Origin: Pectobacterium parmentieri | GTDB lineage: Bacteria; Pseudomonadota; Gammaproteobacteria; Enterobacterales; Enterobacteriaceae | NCBI RefSeq assembly: GCF_001742145.1 | Contig: NZ_CP015749.1 | Span: forward strand, 4,712,001-4,776,000 | Reading direction: 5' to 3' | DNA: 64,000 nt | Shown here: positions 44,547 to 58,128 of the stretch, one piece after another | How the letters are laid out: each line of letters begins with the position of its first letter | How positions within the stretch are numbered: position 1 is the stretch's first letter | The notes under the pieces: generated by a model | The model's database searches: none | What the model saw: only the letters and a program-made list of their open reading frames with translations | What the model was told of the DNA's origin: nothing | Position numbers and translations under genes: made by a program

Positions 44547-44574
44547 TTGACTCTGAAGGTGATAAGCGTAACAT
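44547..44574 (+). promoter_or_regulatory. rRNA operon promoter P2
   Basis: TTGACT (44547-44552), 16 bp spacer, TAACAT (44569-44574), about 100 bp after P1. Layout and sequence match enterobacterial rrn P2. Confidence 0.75.
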
Positions 44575-44610
44575 ACGCCACCTCGCGAAGCGGATAAGAC
44601 CGCAACGCAC

Positions 44611-44622
44611 TGCTCTTTAACA
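44611..44622 (+). promoter_or_regulatory. rrn leader boxA antitermination site
   Basis: TGCTCTTTAACA, the consensus boxA bound by NusB-S10 (NusE). It keeps RNA polymerase resistant to Rho through the operon. A second copy is in the spacer at 46607-46618. Confidence 0.9.
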
Positions 44623-44629
44623 ATATAAT

Positions 44630-44650
44630 CAGACAATCTGTGTGGGCACT
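44630..44650 (+). other. 5' strand of the pre-16S RNase III processing stem
   Basis: These 21 bases are complementary to 46342-46362 after the 16S gene, with a single G-U pair. The two strands enclose 16S rRNA, the classical RNase III substrate. Confidence 0.85.
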
Positions 44651-44774
44651 CACAAGACCGTATCTTAACGATATAAAAAGTCTTGAAGAGTGAACAACAG
44701 TGAAATTCATTACGAATAAACAGTTACTAATTCTTTGAGCATCGCTGACGAGTTCAGCAAATCAAACAAATCTT

Positions 44775-46317
<1,543 letters not shown>

Positions 46318-46341
46318 CCAAAAAAGATGTGTGTTACGTGA

Positions 46342-46362
46342 AGTGCTCACACAGATTGTCTG
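46342..46362 (+). other. 3' strand of the pre-16S RNase III processing stem
   Basis: Pairs with 44630-44650 in the leader; see that entry. Confidence 0.85.
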
Positions 46363-46458
46363 ATGAAAATACTGAGCAAGCGCACCTGTTGATGTCATGA
46401 GTGTAGACTCATGCTGACGCGATAGTGCCGAATTTCTGATTCGGTACGGATTTTTCGT

Positions 46459-46534
46459 GTCCCCATCGTCTAGAGGCCTAGGACACTGCCCTTTCACGGC
46501 TGTAACAGGGGTTCGAATCCCCTTGGGGACGCCA
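46459..46534 (+). tRNA. gltV: tRNA-Glu (anticodon TTC)
   Basis: 76 nt including an encoded CCA. Acceptor stem GTCCCCA/TGGGGAC, anticodon TTC at 46493-46495, T-arm GGTTCGAATCC. It sits in the 16S-23S spacer, as in E. coli rrnE, rrnB, rrnC and rrnG. The symbol gltV is by analogy with rrnE and should be treated as provisional. Confidence 0.97.
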
Positions 46535-46606
46535 ATCCGATAATGAGTGAAAGACATTATCACCGAATATCTTAAAGATGATTCCTCGGAGTCATGTTTA
46601 CGATAT

Positions 46607-46618
46607 TGCTCTTTAACA
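46607..46618 (+). promoter_or_regulatory. spacer boxA antitermination site
   Basis: TGCTCTTTAACA, identical to the leader boxA, upstream of 23S. Confidence 0.88.
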
Positions 46619-46623
46619 ATCTG

Positions 46624-46635
46624 GAACAAGCTGAA
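46624..46635 (+). other. 5' strand of the pre-23S processing stem
   Basis: GAACAAGCTGAA is exactly complementary to 49727-49738 beyond the 23S gene; the paired strands bracket 23S rRNA for RNase III. Confidence 0.8.
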
Positions 46636-46768
46636 AATTGAAACATGACGGCTGACAAAACACGATGACCTTCGAGTGCATCGTGATGCATCAGTCTGTC
46701 AATGAGTCTCTCAAATAATCGCAGCGCGAACGTGACCTTGATTTATTCAAGACACCTTCGGGTTGTGA

Positions 46769-49676
<2,908 letters not shown>

Positions 49677-49726
49677 ACAACACCGAAGGTGTTTTGTGGG
49701 TGATGAAAGACTCATAGATTTTGATG

Positions 49727-49738
49727 TTCAGCTTGTTC
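49727..49738 (+). other. 3' strand of the pre-23S processing stem
   Basis: TTCAGCTTGTTC pairs with 46624-46635. Confidence 0.8.
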
Positions 49739-49814
49739 AAAGATTGGTTCTGATGGTTACGGAGATGACAAAGAAAAAAGTCATGTAAAGTAACGGTTGG
49801 AATGAAACAGAATT

Positions 49815-49934
49815 TGCCTGGCGGCGATAGCGCGGTGGTCCCACCTGACCCCATGCCGAACTCAGAAGTGAAACGCCGTAGCGCCGATGGTAGTGTGGGG
49901 CTTCCCCATGTGAGAGTAGGGAACTGCCAGGCAT
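49815..49934 (+). rRNA. rrf: 5S ribosomal RNA
   Basis: 120 nt from TGCCTGGCGG to CTGCCAGGCAT; the ends pair to form helix I. Single 5S copy, as in E. coli rrnE (rrnD has two). Confidence 0.97.
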
Positions 49935-49945
49935 CAAATAAGTGG

Positions 49946-49975
49946 AAAGCCCCTGTCGAAAGACAGGGGCTTTTT
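49946..49975 (+). terminator. rRNA operon terminator
   Basis: AAAGCCCCTGTC, GAAA, GACAGGGGCTTTTT: a 12 bp stem with T-run. Confidence 0.95.
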
Positions 49976-50065
49976 GCTATATATTATTTTTGACCTTATC
50001 TGTAATAAATTTGCCCACTGTTTGCACATAGAGATCCACTAGGAATAAGAAATATAGGGAAATAA

Positions 50066-50437
50066 ATGACGATCTTATATATCCAGATCCGTAAGAACAA
50101 AATGGTTGTGCGTAATCCTGAAACTCACCAAGAGCTAGGTGATTCTAGTCAGGTTTTCAGTAATACACGTCTACTTGTTGCTGATTTTTTTCGTGCAGAG
50201 AAGGTGCTTAAAAATTTAGCCCGAAAATTAATAAAACGTAGCTGGTTCAAATTTGGTCAGGATGTACTTGTCATTCATGCTCTTGAAATGAATGAAGGTG
50301 GGCTGTCTCAGGTTGAGCAACGTATTCTTCAGGAAATAGCCGTTTCCACTTCACCAAGAGCCCGGCTAGTTGTGATAGAAGATGCTCGCGTATTAGCTGA
50401 TGCGGAAGTTATTGAACAAGCAAAGAAAAATAGATAA
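50066..50437 (+). CDS. yjaA: YjaA family protein, function unknown
   Basis: A 123-residue homologue of E. coli YjaA (127), a small protein reported to respond to stress. The best-conserved parts are ILYIQIRKNKMVVRN at the N-terminus, NTRLLVADFFRAEKVL and ALEMNEGGLSQVEQRIL. No signal peptide or membrane helix. AGGGAAATAA precedes the ATG. Its place between an rRNA operon and metA matches E. coli, where yjaB follows; yjaB is missing here. Confidence 0.85.
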   Translation: MTILYIQIRKNKMVVRNPETHQELGDSSQVFSNTRLLVADFFRAEKVLKNLARKLIKRSWFKFGQDVLVIHALEMNEGGLSQVEQRILQEIAVSTSPRARLVVIEDARVLADAEVIEQAKKNR

Positions 50438-50462
50438 ACGCATAACGTTTTTTTAGGCACAG

Positions 50463-50475
50463 TGAAACATTTTCA
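50463..50475 (+). promoter_or_regulatory. MetR-binding site upstream of metA
   Basis: TGAA, five bases, TTCA: a perfect match to the MetR consensus. Its centre is about 60 bp upstream of the predicted transcription start, the usual place for activation. Confidence 0.65.
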
Positions 50476-50492
50476 CCTTATGCGCTGAGTGC

Positions 50493-50521
50493 TCGACATT
50501 AGTCTGAAAACTCGCTATCTT
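50493..50521 (+). promoter_or_regulatory. candidate metA promoter
   Basis: TCGACA (50493-50498), 17 bp spacer, TATCTT (50516-50521); about 53 bp before the start codon and flanked by MetR- and MetJ-type sites. Confidence 0.55.
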
Positions 50522-50522
50522 C

Positions 50523-50554
50523 GGGCATCTGGATGTCTAAACGTTTAAACGTAT
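50523..50554 (+). promoter_or_regulatory. tandem MetJ operators (met boxes) in front of metA
   Basis: Four contiguous 8-mers, GGGCATCT, GGATGTCT, AAACGTTT and AAACGTAT, match AGACGTCT at 5, 6, 6 and 6 of 8 positions. They cover the predicted transcription start, as expected for repression by MetJ-SAM. Confidence 0.7.
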
Positions 50555-50573
50555 GCTTTGAGGATATAAGGTT

Positions 50574-51503
50574 ATGCCAATTCGGGTTCCTGATGAGTTA
50601 CCAGCCGTTAATTTTCTGCGTAATGAGAACGTCTTTGTCATGACGTCCTCGCGTGCTAAAACGCAGGAAATTCGTCCACTCAAAGTACTGGTTCTGAACC
50701 TGATGCCTAAGAAGATCGAGACTGAAAACCAGTTTCTACGTCTGTTATCCAATTCTCCCCTACAGATCGATATCCAACTGTTGCGTATCGATAGTCGAGA
50801 ATCCAAGAATACGCCAACTGAGCATTTGAATAATTTCTACTGCAATTTTGACGATATTCAGGACGACAATTTTGATGGTTTGATTGTTACTGGTGCCCCG
50901 CTGGGACTCGTCGATTTCTGCGATGTTGTGTATTGGCCGCAGATCGCACGTGTCATCGAGTGGGCAAAAGAGCATGTCACATCCACATTATTCGTGTGCT
51001 GGGCTGTACAGGCGGCTCTCAATATCCTCTACGGCATTCCCAAGATGACCCGAAAGGAAAAGCTATCTGGCGTTTACTTGCATCAGACGTTACAACCCCA
51101 TGCTTTGCTGACCCGCGGCTTTGACGAAACGTTCCTGGCTCCACATTCACGCTACGCAGATTTCCCATCTGATGTGATTCGACAACATACGGATTTAGAT
51201 ATTCTGGTTGAATCGGAGCAGGCTGGTGCTTACCTGTTTGCCAGTAAAGATAAACGTCTGGCGTTCGTTACTGGGCACCCAGAGTATGATGTTCTGACGC
51301 TGGCAGGAGAGTTTTTCCGTGATAGCGATGCCGGATTAGATCCGGCGGTTCCGGTTAACTATTTCCCGGATGACAATCCTGAACTGGAACCGAAAGCGAG
51401 CTGGCGTAGCCATGGGCATCTACTTTTTGTTAACTGGCTGAATTACTATGTTTACCAGATTACGCCTTACGATTTGCGCAAAATGAATCCTACGCTGGAC
51501 TAG
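50574..51503 (+). CDS. metA: homoserine O-succinyltransferase
   Basis: First committed step of methionine synthesis: homoserine plus succinyl-CoA. 309 residues, as in E. coli. A class I glutamine-amidotransferase-like fold with the catalytic Cys142 in [11 protein letters not shown] and the His/Glu pair in [11 protein letters not shown]; also [14 protein letters not shown] at the N-terminus. It has its own promoter region with MetR- and MetJ-type sites. In E. coli this protein is heat-unstable and limits growth at high temperature. Confidence 0.97.
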   Translation: MPIRVPDELPAVNFLRNENVFVMTSSRAKTQEIRPLKVLVLNLMPKKIETENQFLRLLSNSPLQIDIQLLRIDSRESKNTPTEHLNNFYCNFDDIQDDNFDGLIVTGAPLGLVDFCDVVYWPQIARVIEWAKEHVTSTLFVCWAVQAALNILYGIPKMTRKEKLSGVYLHQTLQPHALLTRGFDETFLAPHSRYADFPSDVIRQHTDLDILVESEQAGAYLFASKDKRLAFVTGHPEYDVLTLAGEFFRDSDAGLDPAVPVNYFPDDNPELEPKASWRSHGHLLFVNWLNYYVYQITPYDLRKMNPTLD

Positions 51504-51528
51504 CTCTCATCTTGATCTTTTTCTCTGA

Positions 51529-51557
51529 GGCACCGTTAAAGGTGCCTTTCTTTTTTG
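51529..51557 (+). terminator. rho-independent terminator after metA
   Basis: AGGCACC (51529-51535), GTTAAA loop, GGTGCCT (51542-51548), then TTCTTTTTT. Confidence 0.85.
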
Positions 51558-51559
51558 TA

Positions 51560-51573
51560 CTGAATCACTTCAT
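51560..51573 (+). promoter_or_regulatory. candidate Cra (FruR) site upstream of aceB
   Basis: ACTGAATCACTTCA matches the Cra consensus RSTGAAWCSNTHHW at 13 of 14 positions. Cra activates aceBAK from a far-upstream site in E. coli; here it is about 220 bp before aceB. Confidence 0.5.
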
Positions 51574-51661
51574 TCCTGTTGGTAAGTGAAAGCTATTTCT
51601 TTTTCTTTTTAATATTAATGTTCATTTATATCATATGCTTGACATTGTTTTTTCATAAAAA

Positions 51662-51676
51662 TGGAAATTGTTTTTG
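51662..51676 (+). promoter_or_regulatory. candidate IclR operator upstream of aceB
   Basis: TGGAAATTGTTTTTG agrees with the IclR consensus (TGGAAATNATTTCCA) at 11 of 15 positions, with a strong left half. TTGACA at 51639-51644 lies just upstream and may be the -35 of aceB; no clear -10 follows. Confidence 0.45.
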
Positions 51677-51789
51677 ATTTTTGTTTTTATTGCATTACGC
51701 TTAATTCTGTCGGCTAAGAAACGTACATACTGTTTTTGCCGACCTGGCGGTTGTTGATGAATGAAGCGGAATCTGAAAAGGAACCACGA

Positions 51790-53388
51790 ATGATGCAGCA
51801 GACGATAAACAGAGAATTGGCATTTAGTCAGCGTTTTGGCGAAGGTGAGAAGCACATTCTTACTGAAGAGGCAGTTGATTTCTTAGCGGAGTTGGTCGCA
51901 CATTTTACGCCAGCACGTAATCAATTACTTGCGGAACGGCAGGTGCAGCAGCGTAATATCGATCAGGGTAAGCTACCAAATTTTATTTCAGAAACAGTTT
52001 CCATTCGAGATAAAGCATGGATGATACGTGGTATTCCCGATGACCTTCAGGATCGCCGTGTTGAAATTACTGGCCCGGTTGAACGCAAGATGGTGATCAA
52101 CGCGTTGAATGCCAATGTGAAGGTTTTTATGGCGGACTTTGAGGATTCGCTGTCACCGGGATGGGAAAAGGTGATTGATGGGCAAATCAACTTGCGTGAT
52201 GCCGTGCGCGGTACGATTTCCTACATCAATGAAACAGGAAAAATTTACCAGTTGAAACCCAATCCTGCTGTATTAATTTGCCGGGTACGCGGGTTGCATT
52301 TGCCTGAAAAACACGTGTCCTGGCAGGGGGAAGCCATTCCCGGCAGCCTGTTTGATTTCGCGCTGTATTTTTTCCACAACTATCAGGAATTGTTGAAGAA
52401 AGGTAGTGGTCCTTATTTCTATTTGCCAAAGACACAGTCATGGCAGGAAGCGGCCTGGTGGAATGATGTCTTCTGCTATACGGAAGATCGCTTTGACCTT
52501 CCGCGTGGGACGATCAAAGCGACAGTATTGATTGAAACACTACCTGCCGTTTTCCAGATGGACGAAATCCTCTACCACTTACGCGATCATATCGTCGGGT
52601 TGAACTGTGGTCGTTGGGATTATATTTTCAGTTATATCAAAACATTAAAGAGCCACAGCGATCGCGTTCTGCCCGATCGTCAGTCGGTGACGATGGAAAA
52701 ACCCTTTCTTAGTGCTTACTCGCGGTTGTTAATCAAAACCTGTCATCGGCGCGGTGCATTCGCCATGGGTGGAATGGCAGCGTTCATTCCGAGTAAGGAT
52801 GCGGAACGCAATAACTGGGTGTTGGATAAGGTACGTAAAGACAAAGAACTGGAAGCTCACAATGGTCACGATGGCACTTGGGTGGCTCATCCGGGGCTGG
52901 CAGATGCCGTGATGGAGGTATTCGATCGGGCGTTAGGTGAGCGTAAAAATCAGCTCGATATCAGCCGTGAACAGGATGCGCCTATTCGCGCAGAGGAACT
53001 GCTGGAACCCTGTCCGGGGGAGCGTACGGACATCGGTATGCGCGCGAATATCCGCGTTGCCGTGCAGTACATCGAAGCGTGGATATCTGGTAATGGTTGC
53101 GTCCCGATTTATGGATTGATGGAGGACGCGGCGACGGCAGAAATTTCCCGAACCTCGATCTGGCAGTGGATTCGTCATGGTAAGACGTTGAGCGATGGTC
53201 GAGTGATCACCAAAACGCTGTTCCGCCAGATGCTGGCCGAAGAGATGTTTGTGATTCAGGAAGAATTAGGTGATGCCCGTTTTAGCGGAGGGCGCTTCGA
53301 TGAGGCAGCCCGACTGATGGAGCAAATCACTACGCAAGATGAACTGATCGACTTTCTGACGTTACCCGGCTACGCATTGCTTGATTAA
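51790..53388 (+). CDS. aceB: malate synthase A
   Basis: Condenses glyoxylate with acetyl-CoA to malate, the second step of the glyoxylate shunt needed for growth on acetate. 532 residues (533 in E. coli) from ATG 51790; an in-frame ATG 18 codons upstream is not conserved. Signature segments: KVFMADFEDSLSPGW, CRVRGLHLPEKHV, GLNCGRWDYIFSYIK and the catalytic Asp/Glu region ending LMEDAATAEISRTSIWQW. First gene of aceBAK. Confidence 0.96.
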   Translation: MMQQTINRELAFSQRFGEGEKHILTEEAVDFLAELVAHFTPARNQLLAERQVQQRNIDQGKLPNFISETVSIRDKAWMIRGIPDDLQDRRVEITGPVERKMVINALNANVKVFMADFEDSLSPGWEKVIDGQINLRDAVRGTISYINETGKIYQLKPNPAVLICRVRGLHLPEKHVSWQGEAIPGSLFDFALYFFHNYQELLKKGSGPYFYLPKTQSWQEAAWWNDVFCYTEDRFDLPRGTIKATVLIETLPAVFQMDEILYHLRDHIVGLNCGRWDYIFSYIKTLKSHSDRVLPDRQSVTMEKPFLSAYSRLLIKTCHRRGAFAMGGMAAFIPSKDAERNNWVLDKVRKDKELEAHNGHDGTWVAHPGLADAVMEVFDRALGERKNQLDISREQDAPIRAEELLEPCPGERTDIGMRANIRVAVQYIEAWISGNGCVPIYGLMEDAATAEISRTSIWQWIRHGKTLSDGRVITKTLFRQMLAEEMFVIQEELGDARFSGGRFDEAARLMEQITTQDELIDFLTLPGYALLD

Positions 53389-53419
53389 TCCTGACTGATA
53401 ATAAAAAGGAACCTCTGCT

Positions 53420-54727
53420 ATGACGACCTCTCGTACCCAACAAGTCCAGCATATCGAAAAAGAGTGGAAAACCGCCCGCTGGGAAGGTATTACGCGCCCC
53501 TACAGCGCAGAAGATGTGATTAATCTACGTGGATCGGTGAACCCGGAATGCACACTCGCACAGCTCGGTGCGGCGAGGCTATGGAACCTGCTGCATGGCG
53601 AATCCCGCAAAGGCTATGTTAACTGCCTGGGGGCGCTGACGGGTGGGCAAGCCTTGCAGCAGGCGAAAGCCGGCATTGAGGCTATTTACCTTTCCGGTTG
53701 GCAGGTGGCGGCGGATGCCAATCTGGCGTCCAGCATGTATCCCGATCAGTCGCTCTACCCAGCAAATTCGGTGCCTGCGGTGATCGAACGCATTAATAAC
53801 ACGTTCCGGCGTGCCGATCAGATTCAGTGGGCGAATCACATTGAGCCGGGTGATAAGCGCTATACCGATTACTTCCTGCCGATTGTTGCGGATGCGGAGG
53901 CCGGATTTGGCGGTGTGCTTAATGCGTTCGAGCTGATGAAGTCGATGATTGAAGCGGGTGCGGCGGCGGTTCACTTTGAAGATCAACTGGCATCGGCGAA
54001 GAAATGCGGACACATGGGCGGCAAGGTACTGGTTTCCACGCAGGAAGCCGTTCAGAAGCTGGTTGCGGCCCGGCTGGCAGCGGATGTCTTGGGCGTGCCG
54101 ACCTTACTGGTTGCGCGAACTGATGCGGATGCGGCAGATTTACTGACGTCCGACTGTGATGAATATGACCGTGATTTCATTACCGGGGAACGCACGGTGG
54201 AAGGCTTCTATCGCACGCGTGCGGGGATTGAACAGGCAATCAGCCGTGGGCTGGCCTACGCGCCTTATGCGGATCTTGTGTGGTGCGAAACGTCGACGCC
54301 GGATTTATCGCTGGCGCGTCGTTTTGCCGAGGCCATCCACGCTAAGTTTCCCGGCAAGTTGCTGGCGTACAACTGTTCGCCTTCCTTTAACTGGAAGAAG
54401 AATCTGGATGACAGCACGATCGCACGTTTTCAGGATGAGCTGTCGGCAATGGGCTACAAGTATCAGTTTATTACGCTGGCTGGCATCCACAGCATGTGGT
54501 TCAACATGTTTGACCTGGCGCATGCCTATGCGCAAGGCGAAGGGATGCGGCACTACGTAGAAAAAGTACAGCAGCCTGAATTCGAGGCGATTAAAGACGG
54601 CTATACCTTCTCATCGCATCAGCAGGAGGTGGGGACAGGTTATTTCGATAAGGTAACGAACATCATTCAGGGAGGCGAGTCTTCAGTGACGGCGCTGACG
54701 GGATCGACGGAAGAACAGCAGTTCTGA
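53420..54727 (+). CDS. aceA: isocitrate lyase
   Basis: Splits isocitrate into glyoxylate and succinate, bypassing the decarboxylating steps of the TCA cycle. 435 residues (434 in E. coli). The catalytic loop is [10 protein letters not shown] with the active Cys; also [15 protein letters not shown] [17 protein letters not shown] and [10 protein letters not shown]. It lies 31 bp after aceB with AAAGGA before the start. Confidence 0.97.
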   Translation: MTTSRTQQVQHIEKEWKTARWEGITRPYSAEDVINLRGSVNPECTLAQLGAARLWNLLHGESRKGYVNCLGALTGGQALQQAKAGIEAIYLSGWQVAADANLASSMYPDQSLYPANSVPAVIERINNTFRRADQIQWANHIEPGDKRYTDYFLPIVADAEAGFGGVLNAFELMKSMIEAGAAAVHFEDQLASAKKCGHMGGKVLVSTQEAVQKLVAARLAADVLGVPTLLVARTDADAADLLTSDCDEYDRDFITGERTVEGFYRTRAGIEQAISRGLAYAPYADLVWCETSTPDLSLARRFAEAIHAKFPGKLLAYNCSPSFNWKKNLDDSTIARFQDELSAMGYKYQFITLAGIHSMWFNMFDLAHAYAQGEGMRHYVEKVQQPEFEAIKDGYTFSSHQQEVGTGYFDKVTNIIQGGESSVTALTGSTEEQQF

Positions 54728-54731
54728 TCCT

Positions 54732-54761
54732 AACCCGGTCAGCGTTCGGCTGGCCGGGTTT
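54732..54761 (+). other. hairpin between aceA and aceK
   Basis: AACCCGGTCAGC (54732-54743) pairs with GGCTGGCCGGGTT, closing on a GTTC loop, followed by only TTCATC. A stem here is expected to lower aceK expression relative to aceBA, as the intergenic repeats do in E. coli. Confidence 0.65.
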
Positions 54762-54773
54762 CATCTGGAGATC

Positions 54774-56543
54774 ATGATGACGCGTGACCTTGAAAAGCTG
54801 GTGGCGCAGACGATCCTGCAAGGGTTTGATGCGCAATATGGACGTTTTCTCGAAGTAACGGCTGGCGCGCAGCAGCGTTTTGAACAGGCTGACTGGTCTG
54901 CCGTACAGCAGGCAATGAAACAGCGTATTCATCTATACGATCACCATGTTGGGCTGGTGGTTGCACAGTTGCGCTGTATTACCAGTATCCGCTGTGATGA
55001 TGCGGATTTTCTGGCGCGGGTGAAGCATATCTACACCTGCCTATTGCCGGATTATCCACGTTTCGAGATTGCTGAGAGTTTCTTTAATTCCGTCTATTGT
55101 CGGCTGCTTAATCATCGGGAGCTGACGCCCGATAAACTGTTTGTTTTCAGTTCTCAGCCAGAGCAGCGCTTTCATGAGATTCCCCGTCCGATTGCCAAGA
55201 CGTTTGTGCCCGCTGACGGCTGGCAGAATATGTTGGAAAAGTTGCTGGGTGATGTGCCGCTGCGTTTACCGTGGGAAGATTTGCCGCGTGATATTGGCTA
55301 TATCGTTGCATATTTACAGCGTACTTTCTCGCCTGATCAGCTTGCTCAGTCGACGTTACAGATAGCGAACGAGCTGTTTTATCGCAACAAAGCGGCCTGG
55401 CTGGTGGGGAAACTGTCGCTGCCTGACGGTATTTTTCCGTTCCTGCTACCGATTCACCACAACGAACGCGGGGCGCTATTTATTGATACCTGCTTAACCA
55501 GTCAATCAGACGCCAGCATCGTGTTCGGTTTCGCCCGCTCTTACTTCATGGTCTATGCCCCGTTGCCGTCCGCGCTGGTGGCCTGGCTACGTGACATTTT
55601 GCCGGGAAAGACGACAGCAGAGCTTTATCTGGCTATTGGCTGTCAGAAGCACAGTAAAACCGAGTATTACCGCGAATATCTGGATTACATTGCGGCATCA
55701 GAAGAGCAGTTCATCATTGCTCCCGGCGTGAAAGGTATGGTGATGCTGGTGTTTACGCTGCCTTCGTTCGATCGCGTATTTAAGGTCATCAAAGATCGTT
55801 TTGCGCCACAGAAAGAGGTGAGTGCGGAGCGGGTCATGGCGTGCTATCAACTGGTGAAAGAGCACGATCGTGTTGGGCGCATGGCGGATACGCAGGAATA
55901 TGAAAATTTCGTCATCGATAAGCACCGAATCAGCCCGGAACTACTGGATGAACTTTGGCGTGAGGTACCTGATAAGCTGGAAGATCTGGGTGATAAGTTA
56001 GTGATCCGACACTTGTATATGGAACGCCGGATGACGCCGCTGAATCTCTATCTGGAGCAGGCAAGCGCACAGCAACTGCACGATGTGATTGAAGAGTACG
56101 GTAATGCCATCAAACAGTTGGCCGCGGCGAATATTTTCCCCGGTGATATGTTGTTTAAGAATTTTGGCGTCACGCGTCATGGGCGAGTCGTGTTTTATGA
56201 TTACGATGAAATTTGCTACATGACAGAGGTGAATTTCCGCAAGATTCCGCCACCGCGTCACCCAGAGGACGAACTGGCCGCAGAGCCGTGGTACAGCGTC
56301 GCACCGAATGATGTATTTCCCGAAGAGTTTCCGCATTTCCTGTGTAGTGACCGTCATATTCGGACGTTGTTTGAGGAAATGCATGGCGATCTGTTTTGTG
56401 CGGATTATTGGCGGGCATTACAGCAGCGCATAAAGGACGGCTATATCGAGGATGTTTACGCCTACCGACGCCGGAAGCGTTTTAGCCAGCGGGGCGGGTA
56501 TCAGCCGTCAGAGTATCCGACGGCTGATGTGGCATTCAGGTGA
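54774..56543 (+). CDS. aceK: isocitrate dehydrogenase kinase/phosphatase
   Basis: A bifunctional enzyme that phosphorylates and dephosphorylates isocitrate dehydrogenase, switching carbon between the TCA cycle and the glyoxylate shunt. 589 residues (578 in E. coli), with extra residues near the C-terminus. Conserved: [34 protein letters not shown], the kinase segment [24 protein letters not shown] and [12 protein letters not shown]. The last codons overlap the convergent lipid gene by 8 bp. Confidence 0.96.
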   Translation: MMTRDLEKLVAQTILQGFDAQYGRFLEVTAGAQQRFEQADWSAVQQAMKQRIHLYDHHVGLVVAQLRCITSIRCDDADFLARVKHIYTCLLPDYPRFEIAESFFNSVYCRLLNHRELTPDKLFVFSSQPEQRFHEIPRPIAKTFVPADGWQNMLEKLLGDVPLRLPWEDLPRDIGYIVAYLQRTFSPDQLAQSTLQIANELFYRNKAAWLVGKLSLPDGIFPFLLPIHHNERGALFIDTCLTSQSDASIVFGFARSYFMVYAPLPSALVAWLRDILPGKTTAELYLAIGCQKHSKTEYYREYLDYIAASEEQFIIAPGVKGMVMLVFTLPSFDRVFKVIKDRFAPQKEVSAERVMACYQLVKEHDRVGRMADTQEYENFVIDKHRISPELLDELWREVPDKLEDLGDKLVIRHLYMERRMTPLNLYLEQASAQQLHDVIEEYGNAIKQLAAANIFPGDMLFKNFGVTRHGRVVFYDYDEICYMTEVNFRKIPPPRHPEDELAAEPWYSVAPNDVFPEEFPHFLCSDRHIRTLFEEMHGDLFCADYWRALQQRIKDGYIEDVYAYRRRKRFSQRGGYQPSEYPTADVAFR

Positions 56544-57468
56544 AAAAATAGCGCACGATATGGAAGAAAATGGGAGCAGAAAAACAGAGAGAATCGATGC
56601 GATCCATCATCCCGCCGTGCCCTTCCAGCATGGTGCCGAAATCTTTCACGCCGCGATCGCGCTTAATGCCGGACATGCAAAGCCCACCGGCAAAACCTAG
56701 CAGTGCGATCAAGAAGGCGATGAGAAAAGCCTGCCAGGGGGAAAATGGTGTGATCCACCACAACCCCATCCCCACTAGGCTGGCGGTCAAAATACCACCG
56801 ATAAACCCTTCCACCGTTTTGTTTGGGCTGAGTTTGGGGACGATAGGGCGTTTTCCCCAGAGTTTACCGAAAACGTATTGCAGTACGTCTGATAACTGCA
56901 CCACGATCATGAGAAACAGCAACAGCTTGATATTCTGGTGCTCATACCCTGCGATATCTAGCATCAGCAGCGCTGGCGCGTGGCTGACACAGTACACGGC
57001 GATCATCAGACTCCATTGAATTTTGGCGGCACGCTCAAGAAAATGCAGCGTATCTCCCGCTAACGCCAAACGCGCAGGGACGAAGAGAAATGCGTATACC
57101 GGTATCAGAATAATAAAAACGCCGTACCACTGTATGCCAACCAGCAGATACTGAAGCGGCAGGATAATGAAAAAGCACCAGAACAGCGCCTCATGGTCGC
57201 CCCGGCGAGTTGGCATCAACGTAATGCATTCTCGCAGTGCATAAAATGACATCAGGGCAAACAGGATCGTCGAACCAATCGCACCAATCATCATGGCTAA
57301 CACAGAAATAATGCACATGAGCCACCAGGCACGAATGCGGGCATTGAGGTTCATGATTGTGGCATTTTGCTGACGTTTTGCCAGTATGTAACCGACTAGG
57401 CTGGCAAAAGTCAGTAATCCGAATAGGCCGCTCAGCAGCCATTGCATCTCGTTATCCCAAGCTGTCAC
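56536..57468 (-). CDS. CdsA-family phosphatidate cytidylyltransferase (YnbB-like)
   Basis: Makes CDP-diacylglycerol from phosphatidate and CTP in the inner membrane. 310 residues with about eight hydrophobic segments. The C-terminal signature is complete: [13 protein letters not shown], then [12 protein letters not shown], which fits the CDS family pattern S-x-x-K-R-x4-K-D ... H-G-G-x-x-D-R-x-D exactly, so activity is expected. GTG start at 57468 overlaps the stop of the acyltransferase gene (GTGA). It resembles E. coli YnbB more than the housekeeping CdsA by context. Third gene of the lipid cassette. Confidence 0.88.
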   Translation of the reverse strand: MTAWDNEMQWLLSGLFGLLTFASLVGYILAKRQQNATIMNLNARIRAWWLMCIISVLAMMIGAIGSTILFALMSFYALRECITLMPTRRGDHEALFWCFFIILPLQYLLVGIQWYGVFIILIPVYAFLFVPARLALAGDTLHFLERAAKIQWSLMIAVYCVSHAPALLMLDIAGYEHQNIKLLLFLMIVVQLSDVLQYVFGKLWGKRPIVPKLSPNKTVEGFIGGILTASLVGMGLWWITPFSPWQAFLIAFLIALLGFAGGLCMSGIKRDRGVKDFGTMLEGHGGMMDRIDSLCFSAPIFFHIVRYFFT

Positions 57469-58124
57469 GCTGATAACTCCTCAAGCGCTTGCTTAGCGCG
57501 TTCAAGAAAATCCTGTTTCGACTCCATCTCGGCAACGCCTTGTATTGGTTCACCAAATGTGGCGTGGCAGATGATAGGAACGACCAGCCGCGACCCCTTT
57601 GGCATGACGCGGTTAAGGTTCTCCAGCCAGACGGGAACCAATTCGATGTCTGGATACTGTTTTGATAAGTGGTAAATCCCGCTTTTAAAGCTATTCAACT
57701 GGTCGCCATCTCCCCGCGTGCCTTCGGGAAACAGAATCAGTGACTGGTTCTCGTTTAACGTGGTTTTTAGCGGTTGCAGCGGATCTTGTGAAAGCCGTTC
57801 CGAGTGCCCTTCTTCTGGGATTTTATTGCGTCGCTCGACCAGAACAGCCTGAAAAATACGCAGAGCCAGATAGCGGCGTAACGGTTTTTTTAGCCAATAG
57901 TCGGCAGCAGCGACTGGATGTACGATGGTTCGAAGTTCGCGTGGCAGGCTGGCCCAGATCACCAGTCCATCAAGGTGGCTGCTATGGTTGGCATAATAAA
58001 TTTTAGGGCGTACCAGATCGGGTTCACTTCGCCAGTGTGCGCGAACGCCGGTGAGGAGCCGACAAACTGTAACCAGAAGTGAACTGACAATTTTTTTGTC
58101 CAGCCCAGAGAAAACGTTAGCCAT
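57465..58124 (-). CDS. PlsC-family 1-acyl-glycerol-3-phosphate acyltransferase
   Basis: Adds the second acyl chain to lysophosphatidate, giving phosphatidate, the substrate of the next gene product. 219 residues. The acyltransferase motifs are intact: NHSSHLDGL (the H-x4-D catalytic motif) at about residue 46 and FPEGTRGDG at about 133. The N-terminus is amphipathic rather than a clear membrane helix. Second gene of the cassette: 4 bp after the phosphotransferase gene and overlapping the CdsA-like gene. Confidence 0.88.
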   Translation of the reverse strand: MANVFSGLDKKIVSSLLVTVCRLLTGVRAHWRSEPDLVRPKIYYANHSSHLDGLVIWASLPRELRTIVHPVAAADYWLKKPLRRYLALRIFQAVLVERRNKIPEEGHSERLSQDPLQPLKTTLNENQSLILFPEGTRGDGDQLNSFKSGIYHLSKQYPDIELVPVWLENLNRVMPKGSRLVVPIICHATFGEPIQGVAEMESKQDFLERAKQALEELSA

Positions 58125-58128
58125 AAGA

